A DNA stretch of 26,593 nucleotides from a virus, in IMG/VR virus record IMGVR_UViG_3300023172_000163, positions 1 through 26,593 of that record; one strand, written 5' to 3'. How positions within the stretch are numbered: the first letter of the stretch is position 1; each line of letters opens with the position of its first letter. The notes below the pieces were generated by a model, which was not told the origin of the DNA, searched no databases, and saw only the letters and a list, made by a program, of their open reading frames with translations. A program made the translations under genes and the position numbers. Shown here one piece after another: positions 21,108-26,593 of the stretch.

Positions 21108-23309
21108 TCAAGAACCGATAACTTCACTAAAGGAAACACCCGTCTTAGTTGCCGTTAAGGTAACTGAGATGTAGTTGATAGAACGGGTTGGTTTCATGTA
21201 GATTTCAGCAACAAACTCGTTACGATCAATTACCGATGGGGTGTTGTTAGATTCATCACAAACTACGAGGAAGTCGGTCACTCCTCTTCTTGAACGGACT
21301 TCGCCTAGGTATGAATTTAAAGCAGAAGCGAAACCAACTCTAGTAGCGGCATCGTTTTGCTCAAATAGTACACCCTTAGCAAGTTGTTCTGCTCTCTTCT
21401 GTACAGCGAGGAATAGACGACGAACGTTAATTCTATCGAAAGCAGAAGGTGAGGCGAGAGCGGTCTTATCACCAAACAGGATTACACCTGAACCAGGGAA
21501 AGAAACAATTGGGTTAACTCTTGCTTGATAGAGTTCGTCTCTATCAGCTTGACCTGGGTTGTATGCTAGTTTAACAGCATTTCTTAGACCACCACGGTTA
21601 GTGCCAGCAGGTGAGTACCAATCTTCCAGAGTAGCAGAAGTGGAAACACAGAGACCAGCAACGTCACCGTTACATGGGATCCAACGATATAGATCGTTGA
21701 AGCGATCATACATGTACTTATAACCACTATCAAACATAGCGTATGATGTGGAAGTTAGTTGATTGAAGAAGTTAATTGTATTTGTCTTCTGAGCGTTCTT
21801 AGAAAGAGCGCCGCCAGTCGAAGCGACTTGATTTCCTCTGTAAGGAGAAATGAAAGCAACACAATCCTTTCTGTTCTGAGCAACTGCCATGACCGAACCT
21901 GCTTTGAGAAGCGTATCGGTTTCGTCTGACATTGAACCACCCATAAGAACAAAGTCTACGGTAGCATCTTCTGTCTCGCTGAAGACTTCATAAGCAGTGT
22001 CAATTTCACCAGCGTCGTAATCATAGTCATCAGCACCAGCAGATAGAGTGAAAGCACCACCGCCACCAATCAACTGAAGTTTTCCAGTTACAGCAGATGA
22101 CTCTTGACCCCATGCTGCTCCAGAACCAGTACCAGTTAGAGTGGCACCAGTGAAGACGTACTCAGAACCTTCGTTAATAGCAGTCTTGTAGTATGCTGCC
22201 TGACCTTCAGTTCCCTTACCGTCAGTTAGTTTGGAGAGATAGGTTAGACGCTCGATGATGGTGCCAGCAGTGCCGCTGATATCACCAGTGACATCAACAA
22301 CAGCAACGTGAACTTCATCATATTCAACTCCTCTAGAAGCAGCGTAAGCAGAAGTGCCAGGGCGAGGACCGATGTTTGAAAGTTTTACACCAGAAACTGT
22401 AGCAGAAGCATACCAGCTAGAAGCAGATTCGATAGCGATATCTGGATCAAGAGCAGTTACGGTAACTAGAATGTCAGTACCACCGAATCCCGATCCAGCA
22501 GGAAGGTTAATTGTGTCTCCTACAGTATAACCATCACCAGGAGCAAGGAGATTTACGATTACAGCACCACCAGCGCCGCCGCCAGCGTCAGCAACTACAA
22601 CCTGGAAAACAGCACCATTAACATCAGCAGGTAGTGTGTAAGTGCCAGGAGTTCTACCTGCTTCGATAACTCCATTGTGAGTGAAGGTTCCAATCTCGTT
22701 GCCATCTTCAAACGTATCAGAAGTGCTGATCAAAGTATTTGGATCAGCAAGAGCAATAGTGAGTTGTCTTGTAGCAGCGTCCCATGCCATTACATCAGCA
22801 GTAGCAGTGCCGCCAGCAGCAAGGTTGAATGAAACAGAAGATCCGATAACAGGGGTGTTGTCCCATCCAGCAGCAAGTGTTAGAACTTGGTCAGGACCAC
22901 GGTCAACAACAATTACCTTAAGAGAATCGCCCCAGATACCAGGGCTTCTGGCAACAAAGCTTTCGCCAGCACCAAGACCAGCATCCCATTCTGCTTTGTT
23001 TAGAACATTGAGAGCAGCGTTTGCTCCAGTGTTAGCAGAGTTGGTGCCAGTTTCGGCACGGACTACAGCGAGTCTGCCGCCGTAGTTAAGGAATTCGGAT
23101 GCTACAAACCAATCTTCAGCATTGTCTGATTTGGGGGCACCGAATGTATCTAATAGTTCTTTCTGTGAGCTGATAGTTACAATCTCTCCAACGGGACCTC
23201 TAGCAAAAGTTGAAGCAAAAGCACCAGTGATAGCACTAGTATTCGTTACAACAGCTGTAGTAAGGTCACGTTCTTTGATTACAATACCAGGCGAGATAAG
23301 ACTTGCCAT
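21108..23309 (-). CDS. 18: Tail sheath protein (gp18)
   Basis: 733 aa (T4 gp18 is 659 aa). The contractile sheath surrounds the gp19 tube. The N-terminus MASLISPGIVIKERDLTTAV and the C-terminal half (for example VYDRFNDLYRWIPCNGDVAG-like text around YKYMYDRFNDLYRWIPCNGD, then RINVRRLFLAVQKRAEQLAK) are standard sheath core. Residues about 217-290 form a Gly/Val-rich insert with the segment GDGYTVGDTINLP, a pattern I associate with cyanophage structural proteins; it is probably an extra outward-facing domain. A good ribosome site (AGGAG) and a late box precede the gene. Confidence 0.96.
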   Translation of the reverse strand: MASLISPGIVIKERDLTTAVVTNTSAITGAFASTFARGPVGEIVTISSQKELLDTFGAPKSDNAEDWFVASEFLNYGGRLAVVRAETGTNSANTGANAALNVLNKAEWDAGLGAGESFVARSPGIWGDSLKVIVVDRGPDQVLTLAAGWDNTPVIGSSVSFNLAAGGTATADVMAWDAATRQLTIALADPNTLISTSDTFEDGNEIGTFTHNGVIEAGRTPGTYTLPADVNGAVFQVVVADAGGGAGGAVIVNLLAPGDGYTVGDTINLPAGSGFGGTDILVTVTALDPDIAIESASSWYASATVSGVKLSNIGPRPGTSAYAASRGVEYDEVHVAVVDVTGDISGTAGTIIERLTYLSKLTDGKGTEGQAAYYKTAINEGSEYVFTGATLTGTGSGAAWGQESSAVTGKLQLIGGGGAFTLSAGADDYDYDAGEIDTAYEVFSETEDATVDFVLMGGSMSDETDTLLKAGSVMAVAQNRKDCVAFISPYRGNQVASTGGALSKNAQKTNTINFFNQLTSTSYAMFDSGYKYMYDRFNDLYRWIPCNGDVAGLCVSTSATLEDWYSPAGTNRGGLRNAVKLAYNPGQADRDELYQARVNPIVSFPGSGVILFGDKTALASPSAFDRINVRRLFLAVQKRAEQLAKGVLFEQNDAATRVGFASALNSYLGEVRSRRGVTDFLVVCDESNNTPSVIDRNEFVAEIYMKPTRSINYISVTLTATKTGVSFSEVIGS

Positions 23310-23344
23310 GAGTTTCTCCTGAGGTATCCAGATTTAATCTAAAA

Positions 23345-23352
23345 ATATTTAT
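23345..23352 (-). promoter_or_regulatory. Putative late promoter of gp18
   Basis: The minus strand reads ATAAATAT (context ACATAAATATTTT), 35 bases upstream of the gp18 ATG in a noncoding gap. Confidence 0.72.
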
Positions 23353-23391
23353 GTTTTTGAACTCCTTGAGTGGGGAAACAAAACATGAACA

Positions 23392-23622
23392 TCACCAATC
23401 AGGATAGTCCCACATCGAAGTCAGATCGTTTCTTTTTCTAGATTCTATTACTCTTTTGACAGTACACAATTTACATTCGTATGAATATGCTGACGCTACA
23501 GTTGCTCTATCTTTTCTTGTTAAGTAAAAATCATCCATCAAACTTTTGGTCTTGCCACAACTACGGCAAGTTCTTTCCTTGAATATTAAATGATCTAGAG
23601 AAAACTGATCTTCTAAATTCAT
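23392..23622 (-). CDS. Small zinc-ribbon protein between gp17 and gp18
   Basis: 76 aa from the ATG at 23622 (MNLEDQFSLDHLIFKERTCR), which shares one base with the gp17 stop codon. A GTG-started form would extend into gp17. Two cysteine pairs, CRSCGKTK and YECKLC, 29 residues apart, form a probable zinc ribbon. The C-terminal basic helix (TVKRVIESRKRN) could contact nucleic acid. Similar ribbons often form the N-terminus of phage HNH endonucleases, but no HNH catalytic motif is present. It may be a nuclease remnant, or a packaging or transcription accessory protein. Confidence 0.75.
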   Translation of the reverse strand: MNLEDQFSLDHLIFKERTCRSCGKTKSLMDDFYLTRKDRATVASAYSYECKLCTVKRVIESRKRNDLTSMWDYPDW

Positions 23623-25274
23623 TATCGATAGTCCCACATGTATCCTACTTCTTCTTGAGTATCTCCATACCAGACTGTACCATCCGTAACAAATCCTTCG
23701 TCACCCTCTAGACCTGTAGTGATAAACCCAAATGGTGCCATGTCTTGTTCAATTTGATTTTTCTGCTCATCGTAGATACGCTGACGGATATCATTGTCAG
23801 TCATTTCTTTAAAGTAATCTTGCTGGACCAACCAAGCAAAAATAACCATACACATTACAAGGTCATCGTGGAATCCATCATCTGCTTCGAATGATTGTTT
23901 CTTCTGGATAAACGTAGTCAACTCATTAATAATGTCATAGTCATTAAAGATAAGTTTGTCATCCTCAACGATCTGCTTGAGGTTGGCACACCCTACCTTC
24001 TTGACGGTCACACTCATCTTAACGCCGAGTTGTGTTTTGTTGCCAGAGAATCCTTGTCCAACAATTTGACCAGCACGTCCCCTCATGGCACACATAAGAA
24101 CGTTAGGATACTCTAGATCAAAGTTCAAAATGGAAGCTACTTGATCTCCAATGTCATTCACTTCACACAGAACCCAGGCATTGTTGTATCCCCTAGCAAC
24201 ATCATTAATGACGCTAGGAAAGAGCATGGGTTTAATTTCATTGTTCCTGTACTTTGCTACAATACGATAAGGAACGGTAGTAATATCATACACAATGAAA
24301 GCAGAATAGTCGCCACCGATGCCACGACTAACGTCAACTGTCATTAAGTATTCAGCTTTTTCTTTTGGTTTTTCATACACATCCAAACCTTTGTTTCTAG
24401 TAATAGGTTCTTCAAACACTAGTGCCTTGAGTTTGGCAGCAGAAATCAATGTATCAACCGATCCCAGGAATTCACACTCAAACTCTTGTGTGAACTGACG
24501 CTGAGACGTGTTTTTAATTGTTTGTTCTTTCCACTTGGCATCCCTACCAGGAACCTGTGACCAGTGGACTTCATGATATGTGTATCCGTTTCTACCAGCA
24601 ACAGCATCTTGCCACATCTTATAGAAGTGGTTCATACCCTGTGGGGTAGAGATGATGATTACTTTTGTTTTTGTACCAGAAGTAATAGTAGGATAAACAG
24701 AGGCAAAGAACGACTCAGCAATGTGATTCGGGACGAACGCGAACTCGTCGAGAAAGATGATGTTAAACGACATACCTCGGACAGCACTTGCAGACGTAGA
24801 AGCTGCCAATATCTTACTGCCATTTTCTAATTCGATGTTACCTTTGTTCCATACTACCACACCTTGCTGGATCCACTTAGGTAAGTTTTCATATGCTGTA
24901 GCCAAACGTGCTAACAGGTCACGTGAAGTGGATGCTTTGTTTGCCAGGATACCTACATTAACATTGTCATTAAACAAAATATAATGCAGCAAATAAGATA
25001 CCACAGTAGTAGACTTACCAGTCTGTCGTGGTAACTTAGCAATGTTAAATCTGTTGTAGTGAAACTTCTCGATTAACTCTTCTTGGAAGTCCCACATTTT
25101 AAATGGCACTAGACCTTCATCAAGTGAAACGATCTGTACGTAGTTCTTAGTGAAATATACAGGATCTTCTTTACACTTTAAATATTCTTCAATCTGTTCC
25201 TTGGTAAAATCAATTTTTACATTCGCTTTTTTTAGAAGCGGATTACCAAGATAGACATCATCTCCAGCAGCCAT
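23622..25274 (-). CDS. 17: Terminase large subunit (gp17)
   Basis: 550 aa from the ATG at 25274 (a GTG one codon earlier is an alternative). It is the packaging motor ATPase and headful nuclease. The ATPase has Walker A LPRQTGKST (about 81-89) and Walker B NIIFLDEFAF (about 171-180). The RNase H-like nuclease domain carries TVDVSRGIGGDYSAF (D314 and D322) and DDGFHDDLVMCM near residue 470. Length is slightly under T4 gp17 (610 aa). The gene is uninterrupted. No gp16 small terminase is recognised directly upstream; a zinc-ribbon protein occupies that position. Confidence 0.97.
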   Translation of the reverse strand: MAAGDDVYLGNPLLKKANVKIDFTKEQIEEYLKCKEDPVYFTKNYVQIVSLDEGLVPFKMWDFQEELIEKFHYNRFNIAKLPRQTGKSTTVVSYLLHYILFNDNVNVGILANKASTSRDLLARLATAYENLPKWIQQGVVVWNKGNIELENGSKILAASTSASAVRGMSFNIIFLDEFAFVPNHIAESFFASVYPTITSGTKTKVIIISTPQGMNHFYKMWQDAVAGRNGYTYHEVHWSQVPGRDAKWKEQTIKNTSQRQFTQEFECEFLGSVDTLISAAKLKALVFEEPITRNKGLDVYEKPKEKAEYLMTVDVSRGIGGDYSAFIVYDITTVPYRIVAKYRNNEIKPMLFPSVINDVARGYNNAWVLCEVNDIGDQVASILNFDLEYPNVLMCAMRGRAGQIVGQGFSGNKTQLGVKMSVTVKKVGCANLKQIVEDDKLIFNDYDIINELTTFIQKKQSFEADDGFHDDLVMCMVIFAWLVQQDYFKEMTDNDIRQRIYDEQKNQIEQDMAPFGFITTGLEGDEGFVTDGTVWYGDTQEEVGYMWDYR

Positions 25275-25294
25275 CACATATTATTCGCCTAGAA

Positions 25295-25302
25295 TTATTT
25301 AT
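25295..25302 (-). promoter_or_regulatory. Putative late promoter of gp17
   Basis: The minus strand reads ATAAATAA (context GGATAAATAATTC); its last three bases are the stop codon of the preceding gene. It lies 20 bases before the gp17 ATG. Confidence 0.7.
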
Positions 25303-25567
25303 CCCTCATATCTTTGTCCATCTCTGGACCATTCTTATCCAGATCTTCCATACGTTTTGCCCAAGTGTCTCCACCTTCAGCACCACGCTTGGGGTTAATA
25401 CACTGAAAGTTTCCTAACTTATTACAAACAAGACCAGCAAGATCTAACTCGTTTCCTAACTTACCAGTACCAGACCAGTAGTGCTGTCCGTTAATCCAAA
25501 CCGCACCACACTTCGGACATTCTGCCCTAGTCATACTAAGGTCAGATAATTCTTTGTCTGATTCCAT
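25295..25567 (-). CDS. Zinc-ribbon hypothetical protein upstream of terminase
   Basis: 90 aa, ATG at 25567. It has CPKCG (about residues 17-21) and a second pair in LVCNKLGNFQC (about 47-56), a spacing compatible with a treble-clef or rubredoxin-like zinc site. The middle is Gly/Trp-rich (WINGQHYWSGTGKLGNELDL), and the C-terminus is highly charged (MEDLDKNGPEMDKDMRDK). The gene immediately precedes gp17 and shares its stop with the gp17 late box. Its job may relate to packaging or late expression, but only position suggests this. Confidence 0.78.
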   Translation of the reverse strand: MESDKELSDLSMTRAECPKCGAVWINGQHYWSGTGKLGNELDLAGLVCNKLGNFQCINPKRGAEGGDTWAKRMEDLDKNGPEMDKDMRDK

Positions 25568-25579
25568 TTGATTAGTCCG

Positions 25580-25621
25580 TAGTGTTACACTAGTATAGTG
25601 TATCTAGCAAAAAATAGTGTA
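25580..25621 (-). repeat. Cluster of TAGTGT/ACACTA repeats in a leader
   Basis: On the plus strand TAGTGT starts at 25580, 25596 and 25615, and the inverse ACACTA starts at 25587. They give two nested palindromes: TAGTGT-T-ACACTA (25580-25592) and TACACTA-GTA-TAGTGTA (25586-25602). They lie between a late-like box and the zinc-ribbon gene, so in RNA one UAGUGU segment can pair with any of three ACACUA segments. Confidence 0.65.
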
Positions 25622-25633
25622 AACTTAAGCTAC

Positions 25634-25641
25634 GATTTATA
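25634..25641 (-). promoter_or_regulatory. Putative late promoter upstream of the zinc-ribbon gene
   Basis: The minus strand reads TATAAATC, seven of eight bases of the T4 late consensus TATAAATA, in a noncoding gap. A start about ten bases downstream would place the TAGTGT/ACACTA cluster within the 5' leader. Confidence 0.5.
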
Positions 25642-25673
25642 CGTAATATGACAATATGAAGATAAAATAAAAG

Positions 25674-25808
25674 TTATTTGTCTTCTAGTTCTCTTAGGTA
25701 TTCGGTCCACCAATCAGGATCTTTTTTCATTTTCCACTTGGGAACAGGAAGACCTTGCTCAGAATACCACTCCTGAATTGCTTCATTGATAATCTGTGCT
25801 ACTTCCAT
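25674..25808 (-). CDS. Small hypothetical protein
   Basis: 44 aa from the ATG at 25808 (MEVAQIINEAIQEWYSEQGL), which has a very strong GAGGAAGAGGA ribosome site just upstream. A start at 25889 would give 71 aa but overlap the upstream gene by 107 bases. The rest is PVPKWKMKKDPDWWTEYLRE and LEDK: a helix, a Pro-rich turn and a Trp-rich acidic end. No function is recognised. The stop is followed by about 106 bases without a gene. Confidence 0.62.
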   Translation of the reverse strand: MEVAQIINEAIQEWYSEQGLPVPKWKMKKDPDWWTEYLRELEDK

Positions 25809-25992
25809 ATTCCTCTTCCTCTTCATCAACGTCAGCATATGGATTCTCCACGAAGGGTCCTCGTTTTCGTAGAGGTTCTTTTCTGACATAATCCGCCTCA
25901 GTATTAACTGCTTCAACCCACACAGCAAGTTTCATCACAATGAAAATAATGATAAGGGGTGTAAAACACCCGACTAAAATTACGGGGTTCAT
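25783..25992 (-). CDS. Small membrane protein with acidic cytoplasm-type tail
   Basis: 69 aa, with ribosome site AGGAG eight bases or so before the ATG. Residues 3-28 (VILVGCFTPLIIIFIVMKLA plus following VWVEAV) form one membrane segment. The remainder is hydrophilic, with KEPLRKRG and an EEEEE run near the C-terminus. The ATG overlaps the preceding gene's TGA. The Glu run is encoded by the same bases that serve as the ribosome site of the next gene. Function unknown; the topology suggests a membrane anchor with a charged tail. Confidence 0.72.
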   Translation of the reverse strand: MNPVILVGCFTPLIIIFIVMKLAVWVEAVNTEADYVRKEPLRKRGPFVENPYADVDEEEEEYGSSTDYQ

Positions 25993-26150
25993 TTGTGACT
26001 CCTAGAGAAAGGTTCCCAGTGTTCCCAATTATATTTATGGACTGCCCACATGCCTAAGATGGGAACGAATACAAGTAAGAATCCCATGACACCTAAGCAC
26101 CATGGGCGTTCCATTACTGCTCTTGCTATATGTCCTAATTGATGCATCAT
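25989..26150 (-). CDS. Small membrane protein (53 aa)
   Basis: 53 aa, starting MMHQLGHIARAVMERPWCLG. Residues about 18-37 (CLGVMGFLLVFVPILGMWAV) are a clear membrane segment followed by a Trp/His-rich tail (HKYNWEHWEPFSRSHK). It is joined to both neighbours by ATGA overlaps: the 26-aa gene ends at its start and the 69-aa gene starts at its stop. No family recognised. Too short for many gene finders, but the double coupling makes it credible. Confidence 0.66.
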   Translation of the reverse strand: MMHQLGHIARAVMERPWCLGVMGFLLVFVPILGMWAVHKYNWEHWEPFSRSHK

Positions 26151-26227
26151 TGATCGAAAAGTGATACTACAAATAAAAATACGCCAAAACTACACATGAA
26201 AATAAGTATACCTATTTGAACTTCCAT
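26147..26227 (-). CDS. Membrane micro-protein (26 aa)
   Basis: 26 aa: it starts MEVQIGILIFMCSFG and ends VSLFDQ, almost entirely a single membrane helix with a charged residue at each end. Its ATG overlaps the coiled-coil gene by 16 bases and its TGA overlaps the next ATG. The size class is like tiny membrane subunits of photosystems and the cytochrome b6f complex, but I see no sequence identity to a specific one. Coding is inferred from the tight coupling and the membrane-helix composition. Confidence 0.5.
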   Translation of the reverse strand: MEVQIGILIFMCSFGVFLFVVSLFDQ

Positions 26228-26370
26228 GTCTCCCAAGGGTCTGGATTGTGGACACATGAGTTTGGATGTGCCCATTTCTTTTCATCAGTCATAGCCAGTT
26301 GATGTCTCAATCTTCTGATCTCTTCTTTCAACCAACGGTTTTCAGATTCTAATTCTTTGATTCGATCCAT
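26212..26370 (-). CDS. Small coiled-coil protein
   Basis: 52 aa. The N-terminal 30 residues (MDRIKELESENRWLKEEIRR, then LRHQLAM) have clear leucine-zipper-like heptads, followed by a Trp/Pro-rich C-terminus (NPDPWETWKFK). It likely oligomerises. The start lies 22 bases inside the preceding gene, and its end overlaps the 26-aa gene by 16 bases. No specific function is recognised. Confidence 0.65.
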   Translation of the reverse strand: MDRIKELESENRWLKEEIRRLRHQLAMTDEKKWAHPNSCVHNPDPWETWKFK

Positions 26371-26567
26371 AACGCTCTAAAGTATCTGTCAACATGATTC
26401 AAGTCATCCAATGGTGCGATCTCTTCATGTAACGCCCAACCTAAACAAAAGTCAGACATTTCTTGAGTCACCTTTGGTGGTGTATACATTCTAGCAAACG
26501 ATGACATAGCAAACCAATACCGCCTCTTAGTGAGCGGTTCCATTTCCTTTGTACATATCGGTGTCAT
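26349..26567 (-). CDS. Small hypothetical protein
   Basis: 72 aa from an ATG at 26567 with an AAGG-type site nine bases upstream. ATGs at 26543 and 26507 are alternatives; the 26543 one would reduce the overlap with the upstream gene from 41 to 17 bases. The body (WFAMSSFARMYTPPKVTQEM and SDFCLGWALHEE) is helical and ends in NHVDRYFRALWIESKN. No known motif. The gene belongs to the overlapping micro-gene operon. Confidence 0.65.
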   Translation of the reverse strand: MTPICTKEMEPLTKRRYWFAMSSFARMYTPPKVTQEMSDFCLGWALHEEIAPLDDLNHVDRYFRALWIESKN

Positions 26568-26593
26568 AGTATCCACCCTTTCTAGCGCCGAAG
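26527..26593 (-). CDS. 3' end of an upstream gene, cut by the window edge
   Basis: The frame enters from the right edge and reads FGARKGGYYDTDMYKGNGTA then H before a TAA at 26527. The Gly/Tyr-rich, structured text looks like the C-terminus of a real protein. In a T4-type layout the neck and tail-terminator genes (13-16) would lie upstream of gp17, so it may be one of those, but 21 residues do not allow a call. Confidence 0.45.
   Translation of the reverse strand, partial: FGARKGGYYDTDMYKGNGTAH

Noticed and set aside
23353-23391. Terminator after the zinc-ribbon mini-gene
   Set aside because: The only hairpin (ACTC-AAG-GAGT) has a four-pair stem and is followed by A rather than U residues on the transcribed strand.
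26032-26038. Late-box-like ATAAATA upstream of the 69-aa gene
   Set aside because: It encodes part of the HKYN segment of the 53-aa membrane protein. It may act as a promoter, but with coding explaining it I did not list it.
26147-26227. Assignment of the 26-aa membrane protein as a photosystem or cytochrome b6f subunit
   Set aside because: Only length and hydrophobicity agree. I could not match conserved residues of any specific subunit.
1-26593. tRNA genes, CRISPR arrays, introns, insertion sequences or lysogeny genes
   Set aside because: No cloverleaf candidates, regular spacer arrays, split genes, transposase or integrase text were seen on either strand.

Overview
The window is a contiguous piece of a T4-like myovirus genome. 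The gene content and order fit a marine cyanophage of the Kyanoviridae or related groups infecting Synechococcus or Prochlorococcus. T4-type proteins are recognisable by motif and by synteny: clamp and clamp loader, gp46/gp47, gp55, UvsW, UvsY, gp3, gp17 to gp23. They are mixed with genes typical of cyanophages: a CobS-like AAA+ ATPase, a VWA metallopeptidase, 2OG-Fe(II) oxygenases and a DUF3110-like protein. The exact host is not readable from the sequence. All supported genes lie on the minus strand, so transcription runs from high to low coordinates. I see no tRNA, rRNA, insertion sequence, integrase or CRISPR array. No gap between genes reaches 300 bp; the longest is about 128 bp, upstream of gp55.

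In transcription order, the right end (26593 to 25674) holds the tail of an upstream gene and then six tiny, mostly overlapping genes, three of which encode short membrane proteins. Next comes the late morphogenesis block (25567 to 13993): a zinc-ribbon protein, terminase gp17, a small zinc-ribbon protein, sheath gp18, tube gp19, portal gp20, a gp67/68-position core protein, protease gp21, scaffold gp22, major capsid protein gp23, a strong terminator, three small overlapping genes, and tail-completion gp3. Near-identical late-promoter boxes of the ATAAATAA type precede gp17, gp18, gp20, the gp67/68-like gene, gp22 and gp23. Weaker variants precede the zinc-ribbon gene, the post-capsid small genes and gp3.

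The block then passes through UvsY, UvsW and an Sm-like protein to gp55, the late sigma factor. gp55 has its own consensus sigma-70-type promoter. It is followed by a 76-aa protein, gp47, a DUF3110-like protein, gp46 and a 2OG-Fe(II) oxygenase, almost all joined by ATGA or TGATG overlaps and closed by a terminator at 7117-7141.

The left part (7088 to 1) begins with a 706-aa metallopeptidase/VWA protein and its probable partner, the CobS-like AAA+ ATPase. Each is preceded by a TATAAT-like box followed at the same spacing by the same 10-mer leader, GTTCATCAAC. The CobS copy also has three helically spaced CTCTGCCC boxes where a -35 element would be. Downstream, tightly overlapping genes encode a 56-aa protein, a DUF3310-like protein, sliding clamp gp45, a second 2OG-Fe(II) oxygenase, clamp loader gp44, two small proteins, a Dam-type DNA adenine methylase, and the start of a further gene cut by the window edge. 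A gp62 clamp-loader small subunit is not recognisable here.

The best candidates for an under-described system are the AAA+/VWA-metallopeptidase pair with its shared promoter-leader, the overlapping membrane micro-gene operon, and the repeat and palindrome elements in front of the packaging and portal genes.
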